Of a stretch of DNA of 64,000 bases, positions 32,805-41,191 are shown one piece after another. Every line of letters begins with the position of its first letter. Within the stretch, counting starts at the first letter, position 1. The stretch comes from Streptomyces rishiriensis. Its GTDB lineage: Bacteria; Actinomycetota; Actinomycetes; Streptomycetales; Streptomycetaceae. The notes under the pieces are model-generated. The model was not told the DNA's origin. It saw only the letters and a list, made by a program, of their open reading frames with translations, and searched no databases. The stretch lies in assembly GCF_030815485.1 (NCBI RefSeq), contig NZ_JAUSWV010000002.1, forward strand, positions 1,054,001-1,118,000, in the 5' to 3' direction. The translations under genes and the position numbers were made by a program.

Positions 32805-34294
32805 TCCGGCTGGGTCTGGACGTTGAGCTCGCCGACCCGGACCCGCTTGGCGGGGTCGGTGCGCCGGTCGCTGAGCTTCAGCACGTCGAAGCCCTTGGCG
32901 ATGTCGTTGGAGTAGATGTAACCGTTGTAGTAGTACGCCGACCACGAGCCGCCGGTTTTCATCACCTGGGTGTCGAGCGGACCGCGCTCGAAGTAGGCGA
33001 TCTCCTTCGGCTTGGACGAGTCGGTGAAGTCCCAGACCGAGACACCGCCCTGGTACCAGGCCTGCACCATGATGTCCTTGCCCTTGACCGGGATCAGCGA
33101 GCCGTTGTGGGCCACGCAGTTCTCGGTGTCCGCCTGGTGGCGGGGGATCTTGTAGTAGCTGCGGAAGACCAGCTTGCGCTTGTCGCCCTTGCCGACGATG
33201 TCGTAGATGCCGTCGGCGCCCTTGTCCGGCCCGATCGCCGCGTTGCAGGTGGCCGCCCCGCCGCCGCCGAGCTCGTCGGTGAACACGACCTTGTTCGCCT
33301 TCTGGTTGAAGGTCGCCGAGTGCCAGAACGCGAAGTTCACGTTGTCCTGGACCTGGTCGATCACCTTCGGGTGCTCGGGGTCCTTGATGGAGAACAGGAT
33401 GCCGTCGCCCATGCAGGCGCCCGCCGCGAGGTCCTCGGAGGGCAGGACCGTGATGTCGTGGCAGCCGGTCGTCTTGGAGACGCCGGGGTTCGTGGGCGAG
33501 CCCGGGTTGCCGCCGCCGTCCGGACCCTCTCCCGGGAAGAGCACGGGGAAGCTCACGATCGCGGCCTTCTCCGGCGTCTTGCGCGGCACCTTGATGACCG
33601 AGATGCCGTCGTGCGGGGGCTGGCAGTCCGGATAGGCGGCGTTCGGCGAGTACGAGGAGACGTAGATGTAGACGTTCTTGCGCTCGGGCACCAGGGTGTG
33701 GGTGTGCGAGCCGCAGGCGGTCTCGACGGCGGCGACGTACTTGGGGTTCGCCTTGTCGCTGATGTCGAAGACCTTCATGCCCTCCCAGGAGGACTTCTCG
33801 GTCACCGGCTGCGTGGTGCTGTTGCAACTGCTGTCGCTGCGTGAGGAGTCGGTGGACAGGAAGAGCAGGTCGCCCGAGACGGAGATGTCGTTCTGCGAGC
33901 CGGGGCAGAGCACCTGCGCGACGGTCTTCGGGGACTTCGGGTTGCTGATGTCGAAGACGCGGAAGCCGTCGTAGTTGCCGGAGAAGGCGTACTTGCCCTG
34001 GAAGGCGAGGTCCGAGTTGGTGCCCGGCAGAGCGTCCTTGGGGATGTTCGTCAGGTGCTCGATGTTGTCGGAATGGACGATCTCGTCCTGCCCCGGTATC
34101 TCGCCGTCGGCGATCGCCGCGGCCGCCTCGGCCCGGGCGCCCTGGGACACCTCCTGCTGCACGGCGGGTCCGTCCCCCGGGTCGGGGGTCGCGGCCGCCG
34201 GGACGGCCGTCAGGAGCGCGGCCAGCAGTCCGGTGCACGCGGCGGCCACTCCCAGCCGTCTGCGTCGCGTTCGAAGGTCGTTCAACAGGGTCAC
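32792..34294 (-). CDS. Secreted LVIVD-repeat beta-propeller protein
   Basis: A 500-residue secreted protein. The signal is RTRRRRLGVAAACTGLLAALLTAVPAAATPD (about 8-38), with an n-region of four arginines and AAA at the likely cleavage site. The body contains repeated strand units such as FRVFDISNPKSPKTVAQ near 111, MKVFDISDKANPKYVAAV near 173, ILFSIKDPEHPKVIDQV near 301 and VSVWDFTDSSKPKEIAYF near 424, the LVIVD repeat of beta-propeller surface proteins. About eight cysteines suggest disulfides. The GTG at 34294 has GGGAGG upstream. It is divergent from a DUF305 lipoprotein; the two are often neighbours in Streptomyces. The role is unknown; metal binding or surface display is possible. Confidence 0.88.
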   Translation of the reverse strand: MTLLNDLRTRRRRLGVAAACTGLLAALLTAVPAAATPDPGDGPAVQQEVSQGARAEAAAAIADGEIPGQDEIVHSDNIEHLTNIPKDALPGTNSDLAFQGKYAFSGNYDGFRVFDISNPKSPKTVAQVLCPGSQNDISVSGDLLFLSTDSSRSDSSCNSTTQPVTEKSSWEGMKVFDISDKANPKYVAAVETACGSHTHTLVPERKNVYIYVSSYSPNAAYPDCQPPHDGISVIKVPRKTPEKAAIVSFPVLFPGEGPDGGGNPGSPTNPGVSKTTGCHDITVLPSEDLAAGACMGDGILFSIKDPEHPKVIDQVQDNVNFAFWHSATFNQKANKVVFTDELGGGGAATCNAAIGPDKGADGIYDIVGKGDKRKLVFRSYYKIPRHQADTENCVAHNGSLIPVKGKDIMVQAWYQGGVSVWDFTDSSKPKEIAYFERGPLDTQVMKTGGSWSAYYYNGYIYSNDIAKGFDVLKLSDRRTDPAKRVRVGELNVQTQPDYFD

Positions 34295-34484
34295 TGCGTC
34301 CTCCCTTGTCGCCGTTCACGCGGAACGGTTCACGGTGCTCCGAAGTATCGTCTTCATCATGCACATATCAAGGGTCGGTAACGCACTCGTCATGAATCTT
34401 TCGGTTCAGTAGTGCGATCTTGGTGCGAAGATCCAGCCGAGGACGGCATCCCGGTCCTCGACTCACCTGCTTCAGGAGGTCGTT

Positions 34485-35123
34485 GTGCTCGTCCGCCGCG
34501 TGCCCCTCGTCTCAGCCTCACTGCTGCTCGCGCTCGCCCTCACGGGGTGCGACTCCGGGCCGGACACCAAGTCGGGTGCGGCGAGCGGTCCTTCGGTGAT
34601 AGCACCGGGCAAGCCGGGTGAGACGAACCGGACCCTCTCCGCCGAGGACGCGGCCGAGCAGCGCGCCGACGACGACACACCCAACTCCGCCGACGTGGCG
34701 TACGCGCGGATGATGATCCAGCACCACACCCAGGCTCTGAAGATGACCCAACTCGCCGCGAAGCACGCCGAGTCGACGGCCGTCAAAGGTCTCGCGTCGC
34801 GGATCGGCGCCGCGCAGGGGCCGGAGATCGAAGCCATGAAGGGCTGGCTCACGACGTACGGCGAGGCGGAGACGGGCGGCGAGCACGACCACGCGGCGAT
34901 GCCCGGCATGGCCACCGAGGCCCAGCTGAACGAGCTGCGCGCGGCCCGTGGCAAGGCGTTCGACGCGCTCTTCCTCACTCTGATGATCACCCACCACGGA
35001 GGCGCCCTCACCATGGCCGCCGACGTCAAGGCGCAGGGCAACAACGTGCGGATCGAGGAGATGGCGGACGATGTGATAGCGCAGCAGACGAGCGAGATCA
35101 CCAGGATGCGCGGTATGCAGTAG
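34485..35123 (+). CDS. DUF305 domain lipoprotein
   Basis: A 212-residue exported protein. Lipobox LALTGC with the lipidated cysteine at about residue 22, then a 40-residue polar linker and a ferritin-like DUF305 domain. Metal-rich motifs are visible: MMIQHHTQALKMTQLA near 76-91, GGEHDHAAMPGMA near 131-143 and MITHHGGALTMAADV near 166-180. DUF305 proteins occur in copper and silver resistance loci and probably bind metal ions, here on the outer face of the membrane. The GTG at 34485 lies five bases after AGGAGG. It is divergent from the LVIVD gene and followed by a strong terminator. Confidence 0.9.
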   Translation: MLVRRVPLVSASLLLALALTGCDSGPDTKSGAASGPSVIAPGKPGETNRTLSAEDAAEQRADDDTPNSADVAYARMMIQHHTQALKMTQLAAKHAESTAVKGLASRIGAAQGPEIEAMKGWLTTYGEAETGGEHDHAAMPGMATEAQLNELRAARGKAFDALFLTLMITHHGGALTMAADVKAQGNNVRIEEMADDVIAQQTSEITRMRGMQ

Positions 35124-35128
35124 CACGC

Positions 35129-35159
35129 CCCGGTCCGCGGACCTCGTCCGCGGACCGGG
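35129..35159. terminator. Bidirectional hairpin between DUF305 and DUF6214 genes
   Basis: CCCGGTCCGCGG (35129-35140) pairs perfectly with CCGCGGACCGGG (35148-35159) around a 7-base loop, between converging genes. Confidence 0.85.
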
Positions 35160-35192
35160 CGGTGCCGAGCCGTGCCGTGCCGACAGGTCTGC

Positions 35193-35879
35193 TCAGCGCC
35201 GGGCGTGACGTGGTGTCAGGTAGCCCGCGTCACGCGCCTGGGCGATCAGCCTCAGCGATCTGCGGCGGCTGTGTCCCGTCGCGCACATGACGGCGAGGAC
35301 GGGGTCCGCCCCCTCCTCCTGGGCCGCGCGGTACTCCTGCGCCACCAGCCACCGCCCCTCGGCGCCCCGTGGCCAGGCCGGGCGCGCCCGCCGGGGGGCG
35401 AACCGCTCTTCGGCCTCCCCGGCGGGGGCGGGCTCCCGCACACCCTCGGCGCCGTACAGGCCGTCCGCGTGGCCCGCGTCCTCCATGCGCCCCGCGTCCT
35501 CCGTGCGCCCCACGTCCTCCGTGCGCCCCACGTCCTCCGTGCACTGCGCGTCCTCCGCATGCGCCGCGTCCGCCGCGCCCGCCACCCCGAGGCCGCCGGC
35601 TTCGTCGCACCTCTCGAACAGGGGCCCCTCGATCCAGTCCGCGAGCACCGTCAGGTCCACGAGCGACAGGGGCGGCTGGGCACGGACGTCCTCGACCGAG
35701 ACGCGCCCCTCGCAGACGACGGCCAGCAGCTCCACGCGCGCACCGTCGGCGAACCCCAGCAGCACATGGAACCAGGACGTGGCGCCCGCGGCTTCCTGGA
35801 TCTCCCACGCGGGCCAGACGGAGACCGCGCCGTCCTCGGCGGAACGATCAGAAAGATTAAGAAACGATGCTTCTAGCAC
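35193..35879 (-). CDS. DUF6214 family protein with internal 6-residue repeat
   Basis: A 228-residue cytosolic protein. The conserved front half is VWPAWEIQEAAG, WFHVLLGFADGARVELLAVV and VSVEDVRAQPPLSLVDL near 20-75, which I recognise as DUF6214. The middle (about 105-140) is a string of near-identical hexads related to CTEDVG and RTEDVG, encoded by five 18-bp tandem DNA copies. The C-terminus (RWLVAQEYRAAQEEGADPVLAVMCATGHSRRRSLRLIAQARDAGYL) is helical and looks like a small HTH-type module. The GTG at 35879 is weakly supported. Function unknown. The repeat number is likely to vary between strains. Confidence 0.8.
   Translation of the reverse strand: MLEASFLNLSDRSAEDGAVSVWPAWEIQEAAGATSWFHVLLGFADGARVELLAVVCEGRVSVEDVRAQPPLSLVDLTVLADWIEGPLFERCDEAGGLGVAGAADAAHAEDAQCTEDVGRTEDVGRTEDAGRMEDAGHADGLYGAEGVREPAPAGEAEERFAPRRARPAWPRGAEGRWLVAQEYRAAQEEGADPVLAVMCATGHSRRRSLRLIAQARDAGYLTPRHARR
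35469..35558 (-). repeat. Five 18-bp tandem repeats inside the DUF6214 gene
   Basis: Units at 35469-35486, 35487-35504, 35505-35522, 35523-35540 and 35541-35558 vary around GCGCCCCACGTCCTCCGT; the third and fourth are identical. A degenerate sixth follows. The period is in frame and adds six residues per unit. Confidence 0.9.
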
Positions 35880-36024
35880 ACACGGAACGTAACCGCATGA
35901 TCACTTTCCATACGAACGGACACGCACACACCGGGCGCGCACAGCACCCTGTCAGCGGAGCCACGCTGGTGCGATGCTGGAGGCACCAGCGATCTCCTCC
36001 GTCCCCCTGGGTAAGGAGTTCCGC

Positions 36025-37401
36025 GTGCTGCGTGTCGCCGTCGTCGGCTCAGGGCCGAGTGGGGTCTACACCGCCCAGAGCCTGGTCCAGCAGGACCCCG
36101 AGGTACTCGTCGACGTCCTGGACCGGCTGCCGTGCCCGTACGGGCTGGTGCGGTACGGCGTCGCTCCGGACCACGAGAAGATCAAGTCGCTCCAGAACAG
36201 CCTGCGCACCGTGCTCGAGCACGAGCGCGTGCGCTTCCTCGGCGGGATCCGGATCGGGACCGACGGCGTGCCGCCGGCCCGGCTGCGCGAGCTGTACCAC
36301 GCGGTGGTGTACTGCGTGGGCGCCGCGACCGACCGGCACCTCGGCGTGCCCGGCGAGGAGCTGCCGGGCAGCTGGTCGGCGACGGAGTTCGTGTCCTGGT
36401 ACAGCGCGCATCCGGACACAGTCACCGACGGGTTCCTGCGCCACGCCCGCTCGGCCGTGGTGGTGGGCGTGGGGAACGTGGCGGTGGACGTCACCCGGAT
36501 CCTGGCCCGGCAGACCGCCGAGCTCAGCCCGACCGACATGCCCCAGGCGGCGCTGACCGCGCTGGCCGCGAGCGAGATCGGCGAGATCCACATGGTGGGG
36601 CGGCGCGGCCCGTCCCAGGCCCGCTTCACCACCAAGGAACTGCGCGAGCTGGGCGGCCTGCCGGACACCGAGGTGGTCGTGGACGAGGCCGAACTGGCGC
36701 TGGACCCGGCCTACCGCGACCCCTCCGCACTGCCGGCGGCGCAGCGGCGCAACGTGGAGGTGCTGCGCGCCTGGGCGGCGACCGCGCCGGCCCGCGGCGC
36801 CCGGCGGCGGATCCGGCTCCGGTTCTTCCTGCGCCCCGTCGAACTGCTTGCCGACCAGGGCCGGGTGGGCGCGGTGCGTTTCGAGCGGACGGTTCCGGAC
36901 GCGCACGGCGGGGTGACCGGCACCGGACGGTACGAGGACATCCAGGCGCAGTTGGTGCTGCGCTCCGTGGGCTATCGCGGGGTGCCGCTGGAGGGGCTGC
37001 CGTTCGATCCGGAGCGGGGCACGGTGCCGCATCTCGCGGGGCGTGTCCTGCGCGAGGGGGTGGTGGCACCGGCCGAGTACGTGGCGGGCTGGATCAAGCG
37101 GGGCCCCACCGGGGTGATCGGCACGAACCGGCCGTGCGCCAAGGAGACGGCGACGTCCCTGCTGGAGGACGGCCCCGCCCTCGCCCGGCGGGAGCTGCCC
37201 GGTGATCCGCTCGAGCTGCTGCGGGCCGCCGGCGCCGAACCTGTCGAGTGGGCGGGATGGCTGGCGATCGAGCGGGCCGAGGCGGCGCTGGGCGCCTCAC
37301 TGGGGCGGGGCGTGGTGAAGCTGCCGGACTGGGCGGCGCTGTGGCTGGCGGCGGGTCCCACCGGGATCGGCGTACAGGACACAGAGCAACGACCCCGATG
37401 A
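36025..37401 (+). CDS. FAD-dependent ferredoxin-NADP reductase-like protein (FprA/adrenodoxin reductase family)
   Basis: A 458-residue flavoenzyme that should move electrons between NADPH and a ferredoxin. The FAD motif is RVAVVGSGPSGVYTAQSL near 3-20, then LPCPYGLVRYGVAPDHEKIK near 36-55, the adrenodoxin-reductase hallmark. The NADPH motif is VVVGVGNVAVDVTRILAR near 145-162 and the C-terminal FAD contact is GWIKRGPTGVIGTNRPCAKET near 354-374. The GTG at 36025 is six bases after AAGGAG; an ATG at 35974 in the same frame is less likely. No ferredoxin or P450 gene is adjacent. Confidence 0.92.
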   Translation: MLRVAVVGSGPSGVYTAQSLVQQDPEVLVDVLDRLPCPYGLVRYGVAPDHEKIKSLQNSLRTVLEHERVRFLGGIRIGTDGVPPARLRELYHAVVYCVGAATDRHLGVPGEELPGSWSATEFVSWYSAHPDTVTDGFLRHARSAVVVGVGNVAVDVTRILARQTAELSPTDMPQAALTALAASEIGEIHMVGRRGPSQARFTTKELRELGGLPDTEVVVDEAELALDPAYRDPSALPAAQRRNVEVLRAWAATAPARGARRRIRLRFFLRPVELLADQGRVGAVRFERTVPDAHGGVTGTGRYEDIQAQLVLRSVGYRGVPLEGLPFDPERGTVPHLAGRVLREGVVAPAEYVAGWIKRGPTGVIGTNRPCAKETATSLLEDGPALARRELPGDPLELLRAAGAEPVEWAGWLAIERAEAALGASLGRGVVKLPDWAALWLAAGPTGIGVQDTEQRPR

Positions 37402-37569
37402 GATCAGCGACCACGCTCCCTCGGACGCCGGTTGGGCGCGCTGCGAACCGTCGCCCTGCGACCGGCGGCGGCGAGGAGCCCGTCGGGGAACTGGCGGAGG
37501 AGTCCGGGGAACAGACCGTCCAGCCTCGCGGCCATGGGCAGCCGGGCTCACCGGCCGCCCACAGAGACA

Positions 37570-38871
37570 TCAAGTCGCGGCGCAGTTACCGCCGTTGAGC
37601 GTGAAGGCGCCGGGCGCCGCACTGTTGCCCGAGTGGTTCGCCTGGTAGCCGATGGTGACGCTCGCACCGGGGGCCAGTGTGCCGTTGTACGTCGCGTTGG
37701 TCGCCGTCACCGCTCCGGAGGCCGGCGCGTAGGCGGCGCCCCAGCCGTTGGTGATGGTCTGGCCGGAGGGCAGGGTGAAGCCGAGCTGCCAGCCGTCGAC
37801 CGTGGTGGTGCCGGTGTTGGTCAGGGTCACGGAGGCGGTGAGGCCGGTGTTCCAGGCGTTGGTCGTCGCGGTCACCCGGCAGCCGCCGGGCTGGGGCTGC
37901 GGAGTGGGGCCGGCGGCGTCCAGGCCGAAGAAGGTGATCACGCGGGCGGCCATGCCCCAGGCGTACAGGTTGTGGCCGACGCCCTGCAGGCTGACGGCCT
38001 CGACGGGAGCCTGGTCACCCGTGCCGCCGTACCGGGTGCGGGTCCAGCCGGGGACGGGCGAGTCGGTGGTGGCCGGGGTCTGGCCGACGCCCCGCACATC
38101 CGTCCACTGCTTGATCTCCTCACCGAAGTTGGGGTAGCGCAGCACGTCGTCCTCGGTGCCGTGCCACACCTGCATGCGCGGGCGGGGCCCGGTGTAACCG
38201 GGGTAGGCCGCGCGAACGAGGTCGCCCCACTCCTGTGCGGTGCGGATCACGGTGCCCCCGGAGCAGGCGCTGTTCCACTCGGAGCCGTCGGTGGTGGCGA
38301 AGCAGCCGAAGGGCACCCCGGAGAAGGCCGATCCGGCGGCGAACACATCGGGGTAGTCACCGAGCAGGACGTTGGTCATCATCGCCCCGGAGGAGATGCC
38401 GGTGGCGTAGACGCGGCCGGTGTCGGCCGCGTAGGCGGCGGTCACCCAGTCGATCATCGACCTGACGCCGACCGGGTCGCTGCCGCCGCCACGCCTGAGC
38501 GCCTGCGGCGAGGAGACGTCGAAGCACTTGCTGCTCCGGGTGACCGACGGGTAGACGATCAGGAACCCGTACCGGTCGGCGAGTTGGGCGTATTCGGTGC
38601 CGGAGTACATCGCGGGCCCCGAGCCGCCGCACCAGTGCACGGCGACGAGCACCGGCGGGTGGGTGGTGACGGTGGCCGGTGCGTAGACGTACATCTGGAG
38701 ATTGCTGGGGTTGGCGCCGAAACCGGTGACCTCGGTGAGGGTGGCCGGTGGAACCGGCGCGGCGGCCCGCGGGCGGGCGGCGGCCGTGGGGGCGGCGAGC
38801 AGAGCGGCGGTGAGCAGGAGCAGCAATGCCCCGCACAACGAACGCAGGGCTCTCCCAAGGGAGTTCGACAC
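37570..38871 (-). CDS. Secreted CE1-type esterase (PHB depolymerase family) with C-terminal CBM2
   Basis: A 433-residue secreted enzyme. The signal is LCGALLLLLTAALLAAPTAA (about 12-31). The alpha/beta-hydrolase domain (about 45-320) has VAVHWCGGSG at 77-86, nucleophile S160 in GISSG, and a catalytic His in GVGHNLYAWG near 302. A short PTPQPQPGG linker joins a family 2 carbohydrate-binding module (about 330-433) bounded by two cysteines and containing WQLGFTLPSGQ and aromatic platform residues. It probably deacetylates or removes ferulate from plant xylan while bound to cellulose. The GTG at 38871 follows AGGGA. A CebR-like box lies 175 bp upstream. Confidence 0.92.
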   Translation of the reverse strand: MSNSLGRALRSLCGALLLLLTAALLAAPTAAARPRAAAPVPPATLTEVTGFGANPSNLQMYVYAPATVTTHPPVLVAVHWCGGSGPAMYSGTEYAQLADRYGFLIVYPSVTRSSKCFDVSSPQALRRGGGSDPVGVRSMIDWVTAAYAADTGRVYATGISSGAMMTNVLLGDYPDVFAAGSAFSGVPFGCFATTDGSEWNSACSGGTVIRTAQEWGDLVRAAYPGYTGPRPRMQVWHGTEDDVLRYPNFGEEIKQWTDVRGVGQTPATTDSPVPGWTRTRYGGTGDQAPVEAVSLQGVGHNLYAWGMAARVITFFGLDAAGPTPQPQPGGCRVTATTNAWNTGLTASVTLTNTGTTTVDGWQLGFTLPSGQTITNGWGAAYAPASGAVTATNATYNGTLAPGASVTIGYQANHSGNSAAPGAFTLNGGNCAAT

Positions 38872-39045
38872 GCGCTTGTCCCTTTCTGATAGCGGCTCGG
38901 GGGACGTCGTACGTGGGGTTCGCGGGAGGCGATCGGCGGCTCGGCAGGTGGCGTCGGCCTGCGGCGGCAGACCCGGACGCATGCCACTCGCCGACAGCCA
39001 CGAGGGGAGCGTCCGCACCGCATGGTGGCATGCGCGCCCTTGCCA

Positions 39046-39059
39046 TGGAAGCGCTCCCA
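39046..39059. promoter_or_regulatory. CebR-like operator
   Basis: TGGAAGCGCTCCCA differs by one base from the CebR box TGGGAGCGCTCCCA described for cellulose/cellobiose genes of Streptomyces. It is upstream of the secreted CE1-CBM2 gene (175 bp from its start) and 428 bp from the pectate lyase start. Confidence 0.7.
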
Positions 39060-39132
39060 CGCCAACTTCCCGCAAGCCCTTGCTGGTTGGCCGAGGCCTG
39101 GCCGAGTGGCCGAATGTGTTCTGCGCAAAGCG

Positions 39133-39161
39133 TTGACTAGAAAGCGCTTGCCCCCTACGTT
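39133..39161 (+). promoter_or_regulatory. Candidate promoter with embedded AAGCGCTT palindrome
   Basis: TTGACT (39133-39138) and TACGTT (39156-39161) are spaced by 17 bases and point toward the pectate lyase gene. AAGCGCTT at 39142-39149 fills the spacer, as for a LacI-family operator. The transcript would have a leader of about 320 bases. Confidence 0.5.
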
Positions 39162-39292
39162 CCGTTCAGCAGTGTGACCGAGCCGCTCACGCCTACCCCA
39201 CAAACGGCCATACCGCTTACGCGGGGTGTTCAGCACCTCGTTTGACATTCACATACTTGTTCCACTTCCCTCCCCCGAAGGGACACACCCGC

Positions 39293-39490
39293 ATGCGCGA
39301 CGGGCCCCCGCATACACAGGCGCAAAGGTCCGGCCCCCTCACGACGGCCGCCACTCCCGCGACGGCGGCGGTCCCGTCGTCAGCCGCATCCGTCGCCGTC
39401 CGGGCGACGCCCGTCGCCGGCGTGCCGCGACACCCTGACCACTCGCCCCACCACGCCCATCCCCACATGGAAGAAGGCATCGGGACATGA
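39293..39490 (+). CDS. Possible 65-residue upstream reading frame coupled to pectate lyase
   Basis: An ATG at 39293 with GAAGGGA nine bases upstream opens a frame whose TGA (39488-39490) overlaps the pectate lyase ATG as ATGA. The peptide is Thr/Ala/Pro-rich and of no known family (MRDGPPHTQAQRSGPLTTAA). It could be a translational coupling leader or a chance frame in GC-rich DNA. The rest of the gap 38872-39292 shows only the operators and promoter listed. Confidence 0.2.
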   Translation: MRDGPPHTQAQRSGPLTTAATPATAAVPSSAASVAVRATPVAGVPRHPDHSPHHAHPHMEEGIGT

Positions 39491-40290
39491 CTTCACCAGT
39501 ATTGCCGCGCCGACGGCGCACCCTGACCGGCGCTCTCGCCGCCCTCACGCTCTCGGTTGGCATGATCATGACCACCGGGGCGCTGACCCCGGCGCACGCC
39601 GCCACCTGGCCGAGCGCGACCGGCAGCCAGGCCGTCTCCTCCACCATCGCGGTGTCCGGCACCAAGGACTACGGGATGATCCGCCTCTACGGCACCGGCG
39701 ACCTGGGCAGCGGCAGCCAGGACGAGGACCAGGGGCCGATCCTGGAACTGGCCGCCGGCGCGGTGCTCAAGAACGTCATCATCGGCGCCCCCGCCGCCGA
39801 CGGCATCCACTGCAAGGGCGCCTGCACCCTCCAGAACGTCTGGTGGGAGGACGTCGGCGAGGACGCGGCGACCTTCCGCGGCTCCTCCTCGTCCAACGTG
39901 TACACCGTGTCGGGCGGTGGCGCGCGGTCGGCCAGCGACAAGGTGTTCCAGTTCAACGGCGCGGGCACGCTGAACGTCTCCAACTTCGCGGTGCAGACCT
40001 TCGGCACCTTCATCCGCTCCTGCGGCAACTGCTCGACGCAGTACAAGCGGACGATCAACCTCAACACCATCGAAGCGACCTACTCGGGCAACAAGCTCGT
40101 CGGCATCAACACCAACTACGGCGACAGCGCGACCCTGAAGAAGATCACGATCGTCGGGGACAGCAGCAAGAAGATCATCCCGTGCCAGAAGTACATCGGT
40201 AACAACACGGGAGCCGAGCCGACCACCAACGGCACGAGTGCGGACGGGACTTACTGCAAGTACGCGTCCTCCGACATCACGTACAAGTAG
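39487..40290 (+). CDS. Secreted pectate lyase (PL3-like)
   Basis: A 267-residue secreted polysaccharide lyase. The signal is RRRRTLTGALAALTLSVGMI and on to ALTPAHA (about 8-37), possibly a Tat or Sec leader. The mature domain is a short right-handed beta-helix with PL3 features: ILELAAGAVLKNVIIGAPAADGIHCKG near 86-112, TLQNVWWEDVGEDAATFRG near 115-133, and VFQFNGAGTLNVSNFAVQTFG near 153-173, ending with INLNTIEATYSGNK. It would cleave polygalacturonate by beta-elimination with calcium. A CebR-like box and a LacI-type palindrome lie upstream. It has no binding module. A large hairpin follows. Confidence 0.92.
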   Translation: MTSPVLPRRRRTLTGALAALTLSVGMIMTTGALTPAHAATWPSATGSQAVSSTIAVSGTKDYGMIRLYGTGDLGSGSQDEDQGPILELAAGAVLKNVIIGAPAADGIHCKGACTLQNVWWEDVGEDAATFRGSSSSNVYTVSGGGARSASDKVFQFNGAGTLNVSNFAVQTFGTFIRSCGNCSTQYKRTINLNTIEATYSGNKLVGINTNYGDSATLKKITIVGDSSKKIIPCQKYIGNNTGAEPTTNGTSADGTYCKYASSDITYK

Positions 40291-40318
40291 CCCTCCGCCT
40301 GTCCCCCCACGGTAAGAA

Positions 40319-40363
40319 GGCGGCCGTACGAAGCGTCCCCGCACGGCGCTTCGCACGGCCGCC
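40319..40363. terminator. Bidirectional terminator after pectate lyase and PaaX genes
   Basis: A 17-bp stem with one mismatch (40319-40335 with 40347-40363) around an 11-base loop lies between the converging stop codons at 40290 and 40368. Confidence 0.85.
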
Positions 40364-40367
40364 GCAC

Positions 40368-41120
40368 CTATGCGCCGGCCCCTGACACCGTGGCGACGAG
40401 CTGCCGTTGATGGTGACCGTAGGCGGCGCGCAGGGCCGGTCCCGGCCAGTCGTCGGGAAGGAGTCCGACGGGCAGTACCGGGTCGGCCAGCAGATGCCGT
40501 ACGACCGCCGCGAGCGCCGTGAACCGGTCGGCGGGCCGTTCGGCCCTCTCGACGTGGGCCAGCAGGACCCGGGCCGTCCCCGCCCACGCGCCGAGCGGCC
40601 ACAGGCCGGCGGCCAGGCCGGGGGCGGGCACTCGGGGGCGGGCGGTGAAGTGCTGCAGCAGGTCCCCGAGGTCCGCGGGCCAGGGCCGGCCGAGGTTGGC
40701 GGGTCGCAGCCAGACCCCCTCGCGGAGCTCGGCGAGCCGGAGGGCGCTCAGCCGGCCGCGCAGTTCGGCGCGCTCGGCGGGGCCGCGACCGGTCGCGGTG
40801 ATGACGGCCATCTCCCACTCGCCGTCCCACGCGCGCGTGTCCGGGTGTACGGCGTCGTCCTGGCGGCGCTGCCGCTCCAGCAGCCGGTCACTGAGCCGGT
40901 AGACGCCGTCGGCCCGCCGCAGATCGCCCGCCGCCACCATCCGGCTGAGCGCGGCCCGCACCGTGGAGCCGCCGACGCCGAACGGCTCCACCCCGCGCAC
41001 CAGATCCTTCGCCGCCATCTCGGGCGGGTGCGTGCCCAGCAGCAGACTCAGGACCACGGACCGCGCGGACAGCGGGGGCAGGTCGACCTCGCCGGGCTGC
41101 GCCGTCACATTCCTCCGCAT
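40368..41120 (-). CDS. PaaX family transcriptional regulator
   Basis: A 250-residue regulator. The N-terminal winged helix (SARSVVLSLLLGTHPPEMAAKDLVRGVEPFGVGGSTVRAALSRMV, about 18-62) and the PaaX C-terminal region follow family order. PaaX proteins sense phenylacetyl-CoA or related acyl-CoA and repress aromatic degradation. It is divergent from an AidB-like acyl-CoA dehydrogenase across 71 bases, its probable target, so the effector may be another acyl-CoA. The ATG at 41120 is taken as the start; a GTG four codons later with GGAGG upstream is a serious alternative. Confidence 0.88.
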   Translation of the reverse strand: MRRNVTAQPGEVDLPPLSARSVVLSLLLGTHPPEMAAKDLVRGVEPFGVGGSTVRAALSRMVAAGDLRRADGVYRLSDRLLERQRRQDDAVHPDTRAWDGEWEMAVITATGRGPAERAELRGRLSALRLAELREGVWLRPANLGRPWPADLGDLLQHFTARPRVPAPGLAAGLWPLGAWAGTARVLLAHVERAERPADRFTALAAVVRHLLADPVLPVGLLPDDWPGPALRAAYGHHQRQLVATVSGAGA

Positions 41121-41191
41121 GAGGCCGTACTTTACGCGGGCTCCGGTGTTGCACCATTGCTACACTCGCAGAGAAAGTGCAGCATGGGCGC

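Noticed and set aside
35469..35558. Five 18-bp repeats as a CRISPR-like array
   Set aside because: Units are directly adjacent with no unique spacers and are in frame inside a gene.
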